A DNA stretch of 64,000 bases from Strigamia acuminata. Taxonomy: Eukaryota > Arthropoda > Chilopoda > Geophilomorpha > Linotaeniidae. The position numbers were made by a program, and so were the translations under genes. The notes under the pieces are model-generated. The model saw nothing but the letters and a program-made list of their open reading frames with translations. It searched no databases and was not told the origin of the DNA. The stretch is taken from positions 5,410,259 to 5,474,258 of the forward strand of contig OX442320.1 in the NCBI GenBank assembly GCA_949358305.1, in the 5' to 3' direction. Each line of letters opens with the position of its first letter. Position 1 is the first letter of the stretch. Below, in pieces: positions 36,501 through 47,153 of the stretch.

Positions 36501-36795
36501 GTGACGGGTGACTACCGGCCCTGCAATTCAACAAAATTCAACAAAATTCAACAAAATTCAACAAAATTCAACAAAATTCAACAAAATTCAACAAAATTCC
36601 AAATAAATTCAAAGAAAATCCAATAAATTAAAACAAAATCCAATAAATTCAAAGTAGATTCATTAAATTTAAAGAAAATTCATTAAATTCAAAATAAATT
36701 CAAAGGAAATTCCAAATATTCAAACTTTGATATTTATACCTGCGGTAAGGGCTTCCAAATAACGTCTTAATTGATTTAAGACTTGGCAAAACCAT
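30558..36795 (-). CDS. NCKAP5-like: NCKAP5/NCKAP5L-like coiled-coil protein
   Basis: Exons: 36795-36740, 36520-36187, 36111-35707, 34908-34732, 34665-34543, 34482-34309, 32989-31394, 31084-30955 and 30880-30558. All have GT/AG ends and matching phase, giving 1105 aa. Residues 131-265 form a coiled coil. Residues 270-360 carry the family signature: 'SRVLLERLRYLETENS', 'YERCLDDVANQVVQALLTQK', 'LREECLKLQKRVSDLEHHNR'. This matches the N-terminal coiled coil of vertebrate NCKAP5/NCKAP5L, which are microtubule-associated. Exon 7 (532 codons) is acidic and Pro-rich, with no domain I recognise. The tail has HRHRRRHRK and an acidic end stopping at TGA 30558. The ATG at 36795 is the first in a short exon after untranslated leaders (donors near 36907 and 37279). 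The 3' UTR probably runs to about 29985. Confidence 0.85.
33060..34200. repeat. Intronic minisatellite, ATTGAATTTCCAACTCGAAA unit
   Basis: More than 40 units of about 21-34 bp fill NCKAP5-like intron 6, with a second alternating version containing CTGTTTTCAA. No gene. Confidence 0.9.
34925..35640. repeat. Intronic minisatellite, AAAATCAAAATTAATCATTG unit
   Basis: About 19-20-bp tandem unit (ATTG and ATTA variants, AATAAATC variants) across NCKAP5-like intron 3. No gene. Confidence 0.9.
36527..36720. repeat. Intronic 10-bp repeat, ATTCAACAAA
   Basis: Seven near-perfect 10-bp units at 36527-36600, then diverged AAATTCAAAG-type sequence, directly beside the exon 2 acceptor of the NCKAP5-like gene. 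Confidence 0.8.
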
Positions 36796-37298
36796 GACTA
36801 CGTAACGATCAACGTCATTTTCGACCAATTTTAACTCTGAAACAAAAATCTATCAATTTTTCTATCCAAAACCGAAGAAACGTTTCACAACTCGTCACCA
36901 AACTTACCCGAACACCAGCGCCGTTATTCTTACTCCATGTTGTTTTCTGGCACCAAATGGACACTCCGTTTCTACCTCTACACAAACAAACAAAAATTGC
37001 ATCAATTTCGTTTCCCACTTCTTATCAATCGCGTGATGTTTCCATTTATTTGTCAATTTTATGCATGACTCACACACTGTTGCATCTTTTATTCGTTTAA
37101 TTGCGCGAATTGATTAATTAATGAGCATATTTACATCGATCCGACAAAAACAGATGTTTCGATGCGTTTTTGTACACGTTTTGTGCTTCGATGACGGTTT
37201 TTGAGTGATAAACAAACAAAAAACTCGAGTGGTTATCGTCAAAATGGAGATTTTTTTAAACTGCAGGAAGAGACTTACTTTGTTGTGATTGTTGAGCG

Positions 37299-37544
37299 CT
37301 AATTCGGGTCGGGTGGTGGAGATGATCGCGCGGGGCGGCGGATTCGCGACGGGCTGAGTTGATTTGTTTGAGCGATCGGTTGTGCGACGTTTGTGCTCTT
37401 TGCAAAGTTATTAAAGAACAAACCTTTTGCCAACAGCTGAACCCCCACAGTAACTGGAAGTCGATTACCGGAAACAGTAGTCACGATTTCGCGAATTGCA
37501 TGGAGGAAGCGGTCGATGGTGTGCTTAATGGAGTTGGACGCCAT
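37299..37544 (-). other. 81-codon ORF in the putative leader of the NCKAP5-like gene
   Basis: An ATG at 37544 (MASNSIKHTIDRFLHAIREI...) is open for 81 codons and stops just before the donor AACAAA|GTAAGT (37279). If transcribed it would be an upstream ORF or a micropeptide. It is basic with no recognised motif. Whether the NCKAP5-like transcript starts this far upstream is unproven. Confidence 0.3.
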
Positions 37545-37839
37545 GTTTAGTCCACGAATTTTTTTAAAAAGTGAGAAAATTCTCTTTTAAGTTTTGTTGA
37601 AAAATTATCAGGAAAATTATCAGAAAAATTACCAGCAGTTGTTAATCTGAATATAAAATTTTTTTTTTTATTTAAAATTAAAAAAAAAATAGTTGTAGAT
37701 TTATTTATTTACAGTGACGGCCATTTTGGAACATCTTGTTTACATTTTTACGATTAAAATTTGAAAAAACTTAACAGGAAATTATGAAAGATAAAAAAAT
37801 CTTAGTCGCGATTAAATTAAATGTTAGAAATTCAATTTT

Positions 37840-40800
37840 TTAAATGGCGGATTCACTTCCGGCGCTCGAAAATGCCAAATTCGCATTTTGTGTACAATTT
37901 GGTTGATTCCGAGTCAAAAAATTATCATTTTCCACTCGATTAAAAGGCATTTGAACTTGAGGCACCATCATAACCGGAACTGCGACCGGATACGGCATGA
38001 AAACGGGTGAAAAACTCTCCGGTTGAGCACTTCCGGTAATGGCGGGCCGTAAGTTTGGATTTTCCGCCCTACTCAGCGCTTCCTTCAGCGATATTTTCGG
38101 CGGACGTTTCGTTAAATGTGTCGCCGGAAGTAAAACCATCGAATCGTTAACAAAAGCGTCGTTGCTAACTCGTCCGGACTCGAATCCCGAGTCGTTATTT
38201 TCCCTCGTTTCGATTTCAACTAGAGGGAAATTCATCCCATCGCCATTTTGGTTCCTTTCCCGCGGAATCAGATCTAACTCGTACGATTTGAGATTATCGT
38301 ACGCCCGTAATAAACATTTCCCTTCCTTGAACGACCTCAGGTCTTGTTTGTAAAATTTAAACAGTTTTCGCTTCCACAGAGGGAAATCTTTGCTGTACAA
38401 GAACGAGAGCAATTTTTTCCAGTCGTTTTCGAGGTTTTTCGTGAGAAAAATGTCTTGGAAACCGATAAAAACCGGTTTAATGTCCTTCCGATCGACGGTT
38501 TCGTCCCAAAACACGTTAGCAACTTCAAATTCGAAGTCCTGCGATTTTTTCTCCACTTGTCTCAATGCGAAATCCCAATTGGCCGAGACGGTGTTTCCCT
38601 GTTTTCGGATGAAATAAAATTAAAAATGAGCAATGATGAGCGAAAAATGTGTGAAAATGAGCAAAAATGAGCAAAAATGGGCAAAAATGGGCAAAAAAAA
38701 TGTGAAAATGAGCAAAAATGAGCGAAAAATGTTTGAAAATGTTTGAAAATGTTTGAAAATGAGCAAAAGAAATGTGAAAATGAGCAAAAATGGGCGAAAA
38801 AAATGTGAAAATGAGCAAAAATAAGCGAAAAATGTTTGAAAATGTTTGAAAATGTTTGAAAATGAGCAAAAGAAATGTGAAAATGAGCAAAAATGGGCGA
38901 AAAAAATGTGAAAATGAGCAAAAATGAGCGAAAAATGTTTGAAAATGTTTGAAAATGTTTGAAAATGAGCAAAAGAAATGTGAAAATGAGCAAAAATGGG
39001 CGAAAAAAATGTGAAAATGAGCAAAAATGAGCGAAAAATGTTTGAAAATGTTTGAAAATGTTTGAAAATGTGCAAAAGAAATGTGAAAATGAGCAAAAAT
39101 GGGCGAAAAAAATGTGAAAAAGAGCAAAAAGTGAGCGAAAAAATGTGATAATGAGATAAAACGAATTTCTTTTACTGGATGTTGGATGTCGTCGTTATCT
39201 TTGTTTAAAGCGCCTTTGGACCATATGATAAGCACAAAATGCGATTGTTTGACTGCTTCTGGGATCCAATGGAGAATATCGTAAGTCTAAAAAAGATTTA
39301 ATTTAATTTTATAAATATTAAAAAAAAAAAAAAAAATTTTTGTTTTGTTTTGATTTTACTGTTTCTACGTCGCGATATTTATCGATTAGGACGTCGAAAT
39401 GGCTCTCCCGAAGCGCTTTAACCAAGGCAAATATGAATTCCGAGTGGATTTCGCAGTCGTATGATTGGACGATTAAAATTTTACGTAAAACTACAAAAAA
39501 AAAAATTAAAAATTAAAAATTAAAAAATTAAAAATTTCATTTTTTTTACCTTTGGGTTTAATGATGTTTTTCGAAAATGCGATAAACAAAACGATTAAAA
39601 CGACGATTATCACTAATATGGATGAAGAAGCGATCACGAGAATGGATGATAATGATTTTGGGTCTTGAAAAAATAATTAAAAATTAAAAAAAAACACAAA
39701 AATAATTCAATAAAATCATTTTTTACTATCAAATGTGTAATTAATTTCGAATTCGTCGCTTTTTTCACAACGCTGACAATTCCCTTTGACCGAAACTTTA
39801 TAGACACCCGAAGCTAACACGTAAAAATCGACAATTTGAAACGGACCGGGCGCGGAAACGTTTCGTTTCTGCTCGAACTTTCCGCCTCTCGTCAATTCCA
39901 CCGTGTAGCCATTAACCGGAAATTCGGCCGAAGCGAACGTGGTGACGATTTTGTTGCTAATTAACTGCCAAAATAGAACAGGCCGCCAATTATCCGCGTT
40001 TTCCGAGCCTGGAAACAACAAATAATTAATTCTCCGTCGGTGTATTCGTATTTTTTTGTGTGGGATTCACCGAAATCGATCGTAATTGGAACTTTGCCGT
40101 GAAAAGTCTGTCGTTTTAGACTCGGAATTTCGACGAGCGTGACCGTGAAATTGCTGCGCTGGTCCGAGTCGGTGAAAAAAAACTGATCGTTCCAGACGAC
40201 CGAAACCTAAAAAAATAGATTTTTAATTATTTTGGTTAATTTTTTCTCGTTATTTTACATTTGAGATGGTTTTCAGCGCGGGATTGAGTCGAATAACTTG
40301 ACATTTCTTGAACTGTCGAACGTGGAATATAACTGCGTATCCTCGCGAGTCTTTTTAATAAAAATATAAATAATTAACACAAAAATATAGAATTTTTTTT
40401 TTAAAAATACCTTTGTTTAGTAAAGGTATCGTGATATTTAATCCAATTCGTTCGAATTTGGTGTGGTATTCGTGGTTGAATGTTCGTTTGAATAAATGAG
40501 GTTGGGCGTTGAGTTCGTCCGTGTCTTCGTATTTCGCGTCGTCGCTGATGAATTCGCCACCTGGAGATGGAAATTTGATAAAGTTAGATAGTTTTTAACG
40601 TATATTTTTGTGTTTTTGTGTTTTTGGATTTTACATTTGCCTTCGTCGCTTTTAATGTAGAAAATTCGACAGTCGTTTTCGTATTCTTCCGGTAGATTGA
40701 AAAACTGTGGAGAGAGCGTCGTTATGTTTGATTTGATTGGTTAATTTCAAAGTTACTTGTTTAGCGCAGGTTGTGTTGTTTCCTTGGAAGAAATCATACC

Positions 40801-40897
40801 CGAATGTGCTGAATTTTGCTGTTGTGAGGTGGTTTTTGATTAGAAGGAAAAGTAGAATGATTTTTCGTAGATTTATGAAAGTTGTGCCGGTGCCCAT
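37840..40897 (-). CDS. Interleukin-17-receptor-like SEFIR transmembrane receptor
   Basis: Exons: 40897-40757, 40704-40635, 40560-40411, 40350-40259, 40206-40071, 40008-39727, 39663-39550, 39490-39360, 39286-39176 and 38598-37840. All are in phase, giving 661 aa. Residues 1 to about 28 are a signal peptide (basic start, then IILLFLLI). Up to about residue 290 is a Cys-containing ectodomain with β-strand-like character. Residues 295-319 are a transmembrane helix (SSILVIASSSILVIIVVLIV). The SEFIR domain (about 331-510) opens 'RKILIVQSYDCEIHSEFIFALVKAL' and continues 'FDVLIDKYRDVET' and 'AVKQSHFVLIIWSKGALNK'. In IL-17 receptors SEFIR recruits Act1/CIKS-type adaptors to activate NF-kB and MAPK. 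The C-terminal ~150 residues are Pro-rich. The intron before the last exon is a repeat array. Orthology to a given IL17R subtype cannot be set by eye. Confidence 0.85.
38615..39160. repeat. Intronic repeat, ATGAGCAAAAATGGGCGAAA / AAATGTTTG, ~103-bp higher-order unit
   Basis: The last intron of the SEFIR receptor holds about four copies of a 103-bp block (ATGTTTGAAA x3, GAGCAAAAGAAATGTG, GGGCGAAAAAAATG). Long open frames on the minus strand are repeat translations with no splice support. Confidence 0.85.
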
Positions 40898-40919
40898 ATT
40901 GTGGTTTGGTGACTTGTGA

Positions 40920-41650
40920 TTGGCTAACAGGATGATGAGGCGAATTTTCTTCTAAGAATTTAGTTTTTCTTTAATTATTTTTGTCTTGGATTTGTTTCGT
41001 CTTTGTATTTCGGAAAAAAAAAAATAAACTATTCTTTTAAATATGAAACAATTTCGTGAGGAAAAGTATTTATTTTAGAAATATTGAGTAAATACTATTG
41101 ACATCAGATGTCGCTGTTGTTGTTTATTATTCCTAGTTTATTCGAGTTGAAAACATCACAAGAAAAAGTGTAAAAAGGAATCAAGTTTTTTTCATTATTT
41201 CTCAATTAATTTAATCATTTTTTGCAGTTGATCGGTGTAAAATCATGGAGAAAGTCACCCAATGCTGGATTTAACTTGAAACGAACACAAAATTAGAAGT
41301 TAACATGGTAACAGTACAACCAAAATTACAAATATAAACTTATATTTAGAGTAAAATATCTTCTTTTTTATTTCAGTTGAGAACATTAATTGTCAATTAT
41401 TTGTATATGTGAAGACCATGGAAGTTTATTTATTATCTGAGATTGAAAATGTATATTGCCTTGATAAAAATTACAAGTAATCATATAAAGCAGGCAGAAA
41501 TCACAACTATTTTTCAGAAAAAAATGCCAGTAAGATACTCCGTCAACCCAATTGTTATTTTCTTGCTGTGCAGCACCCTGTTTATCTACCTAAAATTGTT
41601 GAGGTTTATTCAATAACAAGAATCACCAGATACCAAGAATTCCATTCAAT
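40920..41650. other. Intergenic region, 3' flank of P450 A
   Basis: No gene seen. On the minus strand AATAAATAAAC at about 41425-41440 is a likely poly(A) signal for P450 A. The sequence from 41390 recurs at 46915 and, diverged, at 45850, 52640, 58680 and 63350, marking repeat units of the P450 cluster. Confidence 0.5.
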
Positions 41651-41656
41651 GGGTTA

Positions 41657-44600
41657 CTATTCTCTGTCGTAGAACTTGAGTTTAAATGGTTTGTCCGGTG
41701 CAAGAATTATTCCCATGTTTTGTCCAATAGGCTCATTGTGGTATTCTAATCTAAAATTCTGCAAAACCTAAAGTAATCAAAGAATAGTTCAATAAAAAAC
41801 ATCTATCTTGACGTGCACTTTCTTTATGATAATAATAAACTGATTTTAATTACATTAATGGCGCTCTAAACTACAAACGATAAATCAAAACTGTAGGACC
41901 TTCGATCGAACATTGCTTGTACGATGCTGCAAATCTATCCTCATTTCTTCTTAGCAGTTCTGAGGGCTGGGCTGGGTACAAATTTATTGCCGGGAAACCT
42001 GGGTGTCCGGGCCACAATTAATGAAGTCGGGCCAGGCCACAGCGGCCACGGGCCACCGGGAAACTCCCGGTAGCCCGCCGGGCCAGTCCAGCACTGGCAT
42101 TTCTTTCGATTGTTCTTTTTGATTTGAATCTAATATATCGCTAGAAACGGCAGAATCAAAGCTCAAGCCAAAAGATGGCTGCCATTAATATCGTTAAAAC
42201 CGCTTTATGACTTCTAATCTATTCAATTGGGTTTTTGATAAACGTACCTTTGAAGCTAATATTCTAATTTCTTGCTCCGCTACTCTGAATCCAATGCACA
42301 TTCTTGACCCATATCCAAATGGTATATGGGCAAAGTGATTGGGCAAATTTTTTTGCCCAACTTCTGATCTTAACCAGCGCTCTGGTAAAAATTTATCCGG
42401 ATCATGAAAGTACTTCTCATTTTTACCAGTGGTGTGCAACATCGGTGCCAACTGAGTCTAAATAGATTAAATTGAAGTGTTAGAAAGACCACATAGTATC
42501 AAATGGGTCACAAAAGTTCAGGAAATAAAAAATGATCTGCCAATGTTGGTTCTGTATACCTTAGCAGGAATAAAGTAGCCGTTGAATTCCATATCTTCTT
42601 CGACTATTCTAGCAGTACCAACAGTTATTGGATGTAGTCTAAACACAACAGAAAATTATATATCAGATTTAGATAGTTATTTGTAGGCTTCATACCTCAT
42701 AGATTCCTTCATACATGCACCTAAGTATTCTAGTTTATCCAATTTGTCACCAATAATCATGGCGTTTTTATCTGGAATAATTTTGCATATTTCTTGATAC
42801 AACTTTTCCTGTTTGTCTGGATTAAGTGATAATTCATACAACAGAAAACTAGCAGTGACAGCAGTCTTAAAAGAAGGAGGAATGAAAAACCAAATTGAGT
42901 TAGTACTAGTAAAGTTCTGCTTACAGTGTCTACACCGGCTAAGAAAGTATCCATTATCATACTCTTAATTTTCTTTAAATCCATATTGCTTTCCACAAGA
43001 ATGGCGTTGAGAATGTTATTGGTGTCGCTGGAGTCGTCTTTTAAATTCTTAATAGCAGTTTCCAAGTACTTTTCAATTACTCTGAAATTAAAGCAAGGGG
43101 TGAGTGGTGAGTGGTGAGTGGTGAGTGGTGATTGGTTGCCTTAGGTCCAGGAAAGGACCATGGGGCGTTTGGACACCATTCAGTATTAGAACAACAGAGG
43201 ACACACAGTTTGTCTAAGAGTTGCGCAATCACCGTGTTATTGCCTAGGTTGCTGGGTTGCCTTTCTGCAACTCAACCCAGTCCAACTATTGACCACATGG
43301 TCAAAGAACACATCGGCAGCATCATCGGATTAACTTTCCCACTGTACATTGCAGCAGCACCAACGGGTCGCTTCAGGTTCCTGCAAACTTGAGATCATCA
43401 GATGCACAAACGGAAGGGCCCCGAAAGTACCAGCATTTTATGAAAATTGTCTTTGGGATAAAAATTAGAACTTTGGTTCACAGGTGAAACATTTTCCTAC
43501 TGTGGCTCTGCTAGTTGGGGAATTTGGGGCAAATTGTATGGCCCATCTTGTATGATTGCATCGCTTCAACCTTGAGCGAGCCCTTTTGCCGAAGAAAATT
43601 TGACTTACGATTCAAAATAATTTTGTTCTTTGACTAAACTCCTGTAGCTGGGAGTAGATATTAGTCTCCAAAGTCCAACTGCCATCTCTAAATTATGCAA
43701 TGCTTTGAATGAAGCAAGAACTGAATCTATTAGTTTTTGAGGTTCGCTGTCTTTCGTTAAACTATCGGCCAGGCAACCTAATCGACAACTAAGAGTAACT
43801 ACACCAACGGCTGAAAAGAAACATCAAATTATTAACTCACAGAATGATTGTAAAAAAATGAATTCTTACATTCTAAACCCCATTTCATTATTTCATTTAT
43901 GAAATTATCAACTTCCATGTTTGGTCTACGCTGACGTTTTAGCCGTTCCATAAAATCATTCGTGACCTAGTGTTAAATTTGAAGAAATGAAATTCAATTA
44001 CTCTACCATGAAGCTGAGGGACTTAGATTTCAAGAATAAAAATTGGCATAACATCTTTTGTATTGCCAAAATCCTGATTCAGTCAACTTTACCCTTGAAA
44101 TTAAAGTAGCTTAGCTTTACAGTAGTAAAACTCCTTCTGGGTTATACTCTGCTCATTGGTTCAGCATAAGCTTGCACTGCATTAATTCTCAGCATGTGCT
44201 TTTGCACTTTTCTTCTTAAATCCTTCCAAACTTCACCTTGCCTAGAAGCAAATTGAAAATTCACTATACTCAGTTGACAATTCATCACCAGAAGTATGAA
44301 CACTATTGCAGTAATACCTCGCTCTACTAGAATAATTTGGGCTAGATGCGTTCACACTAAGAACCAGAACCAGATTTAAACTTTGGGCTAGCCCGAACTT
44401 TCTGGCGCGAACGGGGTATAAGAGTGTTTTTCATGCTTCTGGTGATCTCCATAATAAATATAATTTTTTACTCCAAAAGTAATCCAATGTTTGAATATAC
44501 TTCGGGTTTGCTCCTCCGATGCTTTTCTAAAGCCGCTAGTCCAGGTCGTCTTGGTATTTTACCTTCTTTTGTAAACGCTTCGCGTATTAATTCAGGAGTG

Positions 44601-44936
44601 AATAAGAACACTGCATTGAAGAGTGGCATATGGAATTTTACCATGTCACCATATTGCTTGTTAAGTATAGAATAAATGTTGATTTTAGTCGCATCATAGG
44701 ATCCTTAAAAGTATTTAAGAAGTAAAAATTGAAATCTAAATTCTGTAGAATACAAACAAACCTATCCCAGGTAAAAAGTTCCATACATTTCCTAAGATTG
44801 GCATTGGTGTTGGCCCAGGTATGGAACTAAATGGTTTCAATGTTTTCTTTTCCGCATTAGTTTGAGAAGCTAAATACCTAACAACTACTTCCAGTTTTGG
44901 ATTCCTTTGCAGCTGCAGAGCTCTTGCAGTCAACAT
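41657..44936 (-). CDS. Mitochondrial-clan cytochrome P450, copy A
   Basis: Exons: 44936-44762, 44703-44472, 44241-44148, 43966-43870, 43810-43609, 43081-42925, 42865-42696, 42638-42560, 42457-42248 and 41767-41657. All in phase, 508 aa. No hydrophobic N-terminal anchor; instead a basic, amphipathic start before 'LKPFSSIPGPTPMPILGN', as in mitochondrial P450s. I-helix 'AGVDT', K-helix ExxR 'KESMR', 'FLPERW', haem loop 'FGYGSRMCIG' with the ligand Cys. A mitochondrial monooxygenase fed by adrenodoxin is expected. The substrate (steroid or xenobiotic) cannot be told. The residue after CIG is Phe where many mitochondrial P450s have Arg. Apparently functional. Intron 5 (43082-43608) holds sequence absent from copies B and C. 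Confidence 0.9.
41962..42096 (+). mobile_element. hAT-like MITE, family member 3, in the last intron of P450 A
   Basis: Ends GAGGGCTGGGCTGG and CCAGTCCAGCACTG. Flanking duplication GCAGTTCT/GCATTTCT (41954-41961 and 42097-42104). Same insertion site as the copy at 47460. Confidence 0.85.
43085..43608. other. Intron 5 of P450 A with private sequence
   Basis: Starts with a 7-bp tandem repeat (GTGAGTG, 43098-43128), then about 450 bp not found in the other P450 copies. Only a remnant CCGAAGAAAATTT near 43590 corresponds to the minisatellite of copies B and C. No gene or clear element ends. Confidence 0.5.
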
Positions 44937-44939
44937 TTT

Positions 44940-46205
44940 GGATTTACTATCAGAACCTTTAAAGACAAACTATATTATTTCATTGTGTATAACAAAACCA
45001 CCTATGGACTCAGTGATATAATCAATATCAGGATATACATCCTTGATCAAATTGCACAATCATTATCTGCAGTTTAAGTACTAATGCACCTGATAAACAA
45101 CTGAAAACTTGTGTTGTTTACTACCATCAATGCAATGGTCAAGTGTGCATGCCTTGTGCTAAAAAAAGAATCAATTTTAATTGTTTTTAAACCTTTCTTG
45201 GCTTAATGCCAGGACTGGTTCATTGAAAGGTGGAGCCCCTTGGCTCATAATAGGAACTGTCCTTTAAAATGATTGTGCAGGAAATCAAACTTGGAACATT
45301 TTTTTTATTTCTACGTATCAAAAATATATACTTGTAAGAAAATATCCTTTGAGTACATGCATTCCCACATTGTTAGTGTAATTTTGGTTAAGTACTTCCT
45401 CCATTTTGTGATTTACAAAATACATAGATACAAAGATACATAGATTTTTTTCCTCATATAAATAAAAAAATTAATTCATATTTGTTTCCGATTAAATGAA
45501 TGTCAGTGCCAATATAACTCATCTGTCGCATGGTGACGCAGTTAAAACATACTAAATTAGATATCCACAATGCATAAACTTTCCTGTCTAGTCATTGATC
45601 CTCCTTTTCCTTATCTTATGCTCCGTGTCGATAATATTTAGTCGAAGTACCAACAAAACATAAAGCTGGAGGAATTGGTGACCATGGGAAATTGCTAGAC
45701 CTTCTCTTCAGCTGTTGCCAAATGATGCTTCCTTCCACGTCACTCGACGTCACAAATATTTTTTTTGTTATGTAAACACTGAATCAAGGTCAATGCGGAT
45801 ATTAAATGAGAAGAAAATGAAAATGTTAAATAAAATTTTAGCTGAGACAGTAATTGGCAATTATTTGTTTAAATTGAGAAAATGAAAGTTTATTTATTTT
45901 CTAATACCAAAAGTGTTTTGTCTATGGTGTTTTGAGTCTAATAAACATCGGGAAATCGTGTTCAATGCAACGTGTTCATCATAAGGCAGAAATACAAAAA
46001 GTAAAACCTAGGACAATTAACTGATCGTCCTAGGTTACTAGGTAAAACTAAACAAAATTATACATTCAAGCGTCGGGACTGCGCCATCAATTGGGAACTA
46101 TTAGCAACATTAATCATCACATTGTCCTGATTAATACTACACAAATTAATATAGGCATGAAGAAATTGTATTTGACATAATACTATTAAAATGAGAAAGG
46201 AGAAT
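44940..46205. other. 5' flank of P450 A
   Basis: Collinear with 51830-52860 (5' flank of copy B); shared blocks include CATCTGTCGCATGGTGACGCAGTTAAAACA. Probable promoter region. No other gene seen. In neither flank do I see a clear TATA box at a fixed distance. Confidence 0.5.
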
Positions 46206-46210
46206 AGTTT

Positions 46211-46798
46211 TGTGACTGGTATGGTCGGTCCCACGGTAGTCTGGGGATTGTTTTCCATGGGAGGGACGCATACTCACGTAAATGATTGAGACAGAGACTC
46301 CGGATTGTTTAGTTTTGACCTTTAATCGTTGTCTAAGGGTCAGAGTCTTCCATCTACCCAAGTGTGGCAGTGCTGTTAGGCATGCAGCACCAGCAACCGT
46401 CCCGTCACACACAGAGCACGAGCCCCATGGGTGATGTGGTCGGTTACCAACGGACATTCTATTGTACATATCCCGTACGATCCATGTAGCCCCTCGTGGA
46501 GGCTGCAACAGGCACAACGCCATGTTACTGAGCGTCACAGTGGTGAATGGTTAGAGGAGCAGTGTCAGCACCAGGCACGGTTGCTCTTGCTGGCGTCGGG
46601 ACGTTCGTTGCACACACTTCTCTCTGTCTCTACAGCACGTCCTTCCTCTCTGCTCTCTCAGCTCAGTCTCTCTCACCACACCACTCGGCCTCCTCCTTCC
46701 CTAGCTGGGCCAATCCACCCTGTGAGGGGGGACGGCCTTAGGGCCACTGGGCAGTATGTGTAGTGACGCAGGTTTCCGTGAGTGGCCAAGCGGTCACA
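46211..46798. mobile_element. Candidate solo LTR inserted in the P450 A/B spacer
   Basis: The paralogous flank at 52835-52860 reads AATAGTTTTAAATA without interruption. Here 588 bp intervene, starting TGTGACTGG and ending CGGTCACA, with GTTT on both sides. TG...CA ends, a 4-bp duplication and no ORF fit a solo Ty3-type LTR. An alternative reading is a 6-bp duplication (AGTTTT) around GTGAC...GTCAC. Confidence 0.6.
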
Positions 46799-47153
46799 GT
46801 TTTAAATAGTTTTAAATTCATTAATGTTTTCACTTTTTGTGATACAGTATATTGATTACTTTTTAATTATGATAGAGTAATTTAATTTTTTTTTATTACA
46901 ACAGTAAACTTTAATGTGAAGAATATGGAAGTTTATTTATTATCTGAGATTGAAAATTGTCTTGATAAAAATTACAAGTAATCCTATAAAGCAACAGAAA
47001 TCACAACTATTTTTCAGAAAAAATGCCAGTAAGATACTCCCAACCCAATTGTTATTTTTTTGCTGTGCAGCACCCTGTTTATTTACCTAAAATTGTTGAG
47101 GTTTATTCAATAAAAAGAATCACTAGATACCAAGAATTCCATTCAATAGGTGA

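Noticed and set aside
38525-39235. Phe/His-rich minus-strand ORFs in the SEFIR receptor gene
   Set aside because: They read through the 103-bp intron repeat. Clean splice sites at 39176 and 38598 remove the repeat in phase.
46260-46760. Plus- and minus-strand ORFs of 60-130 codons in the P450 A/B spacer
   Set aside because: They lie within the solo-LTR candidate, show no domain and no continuation, and are absent from the paralogous flank.
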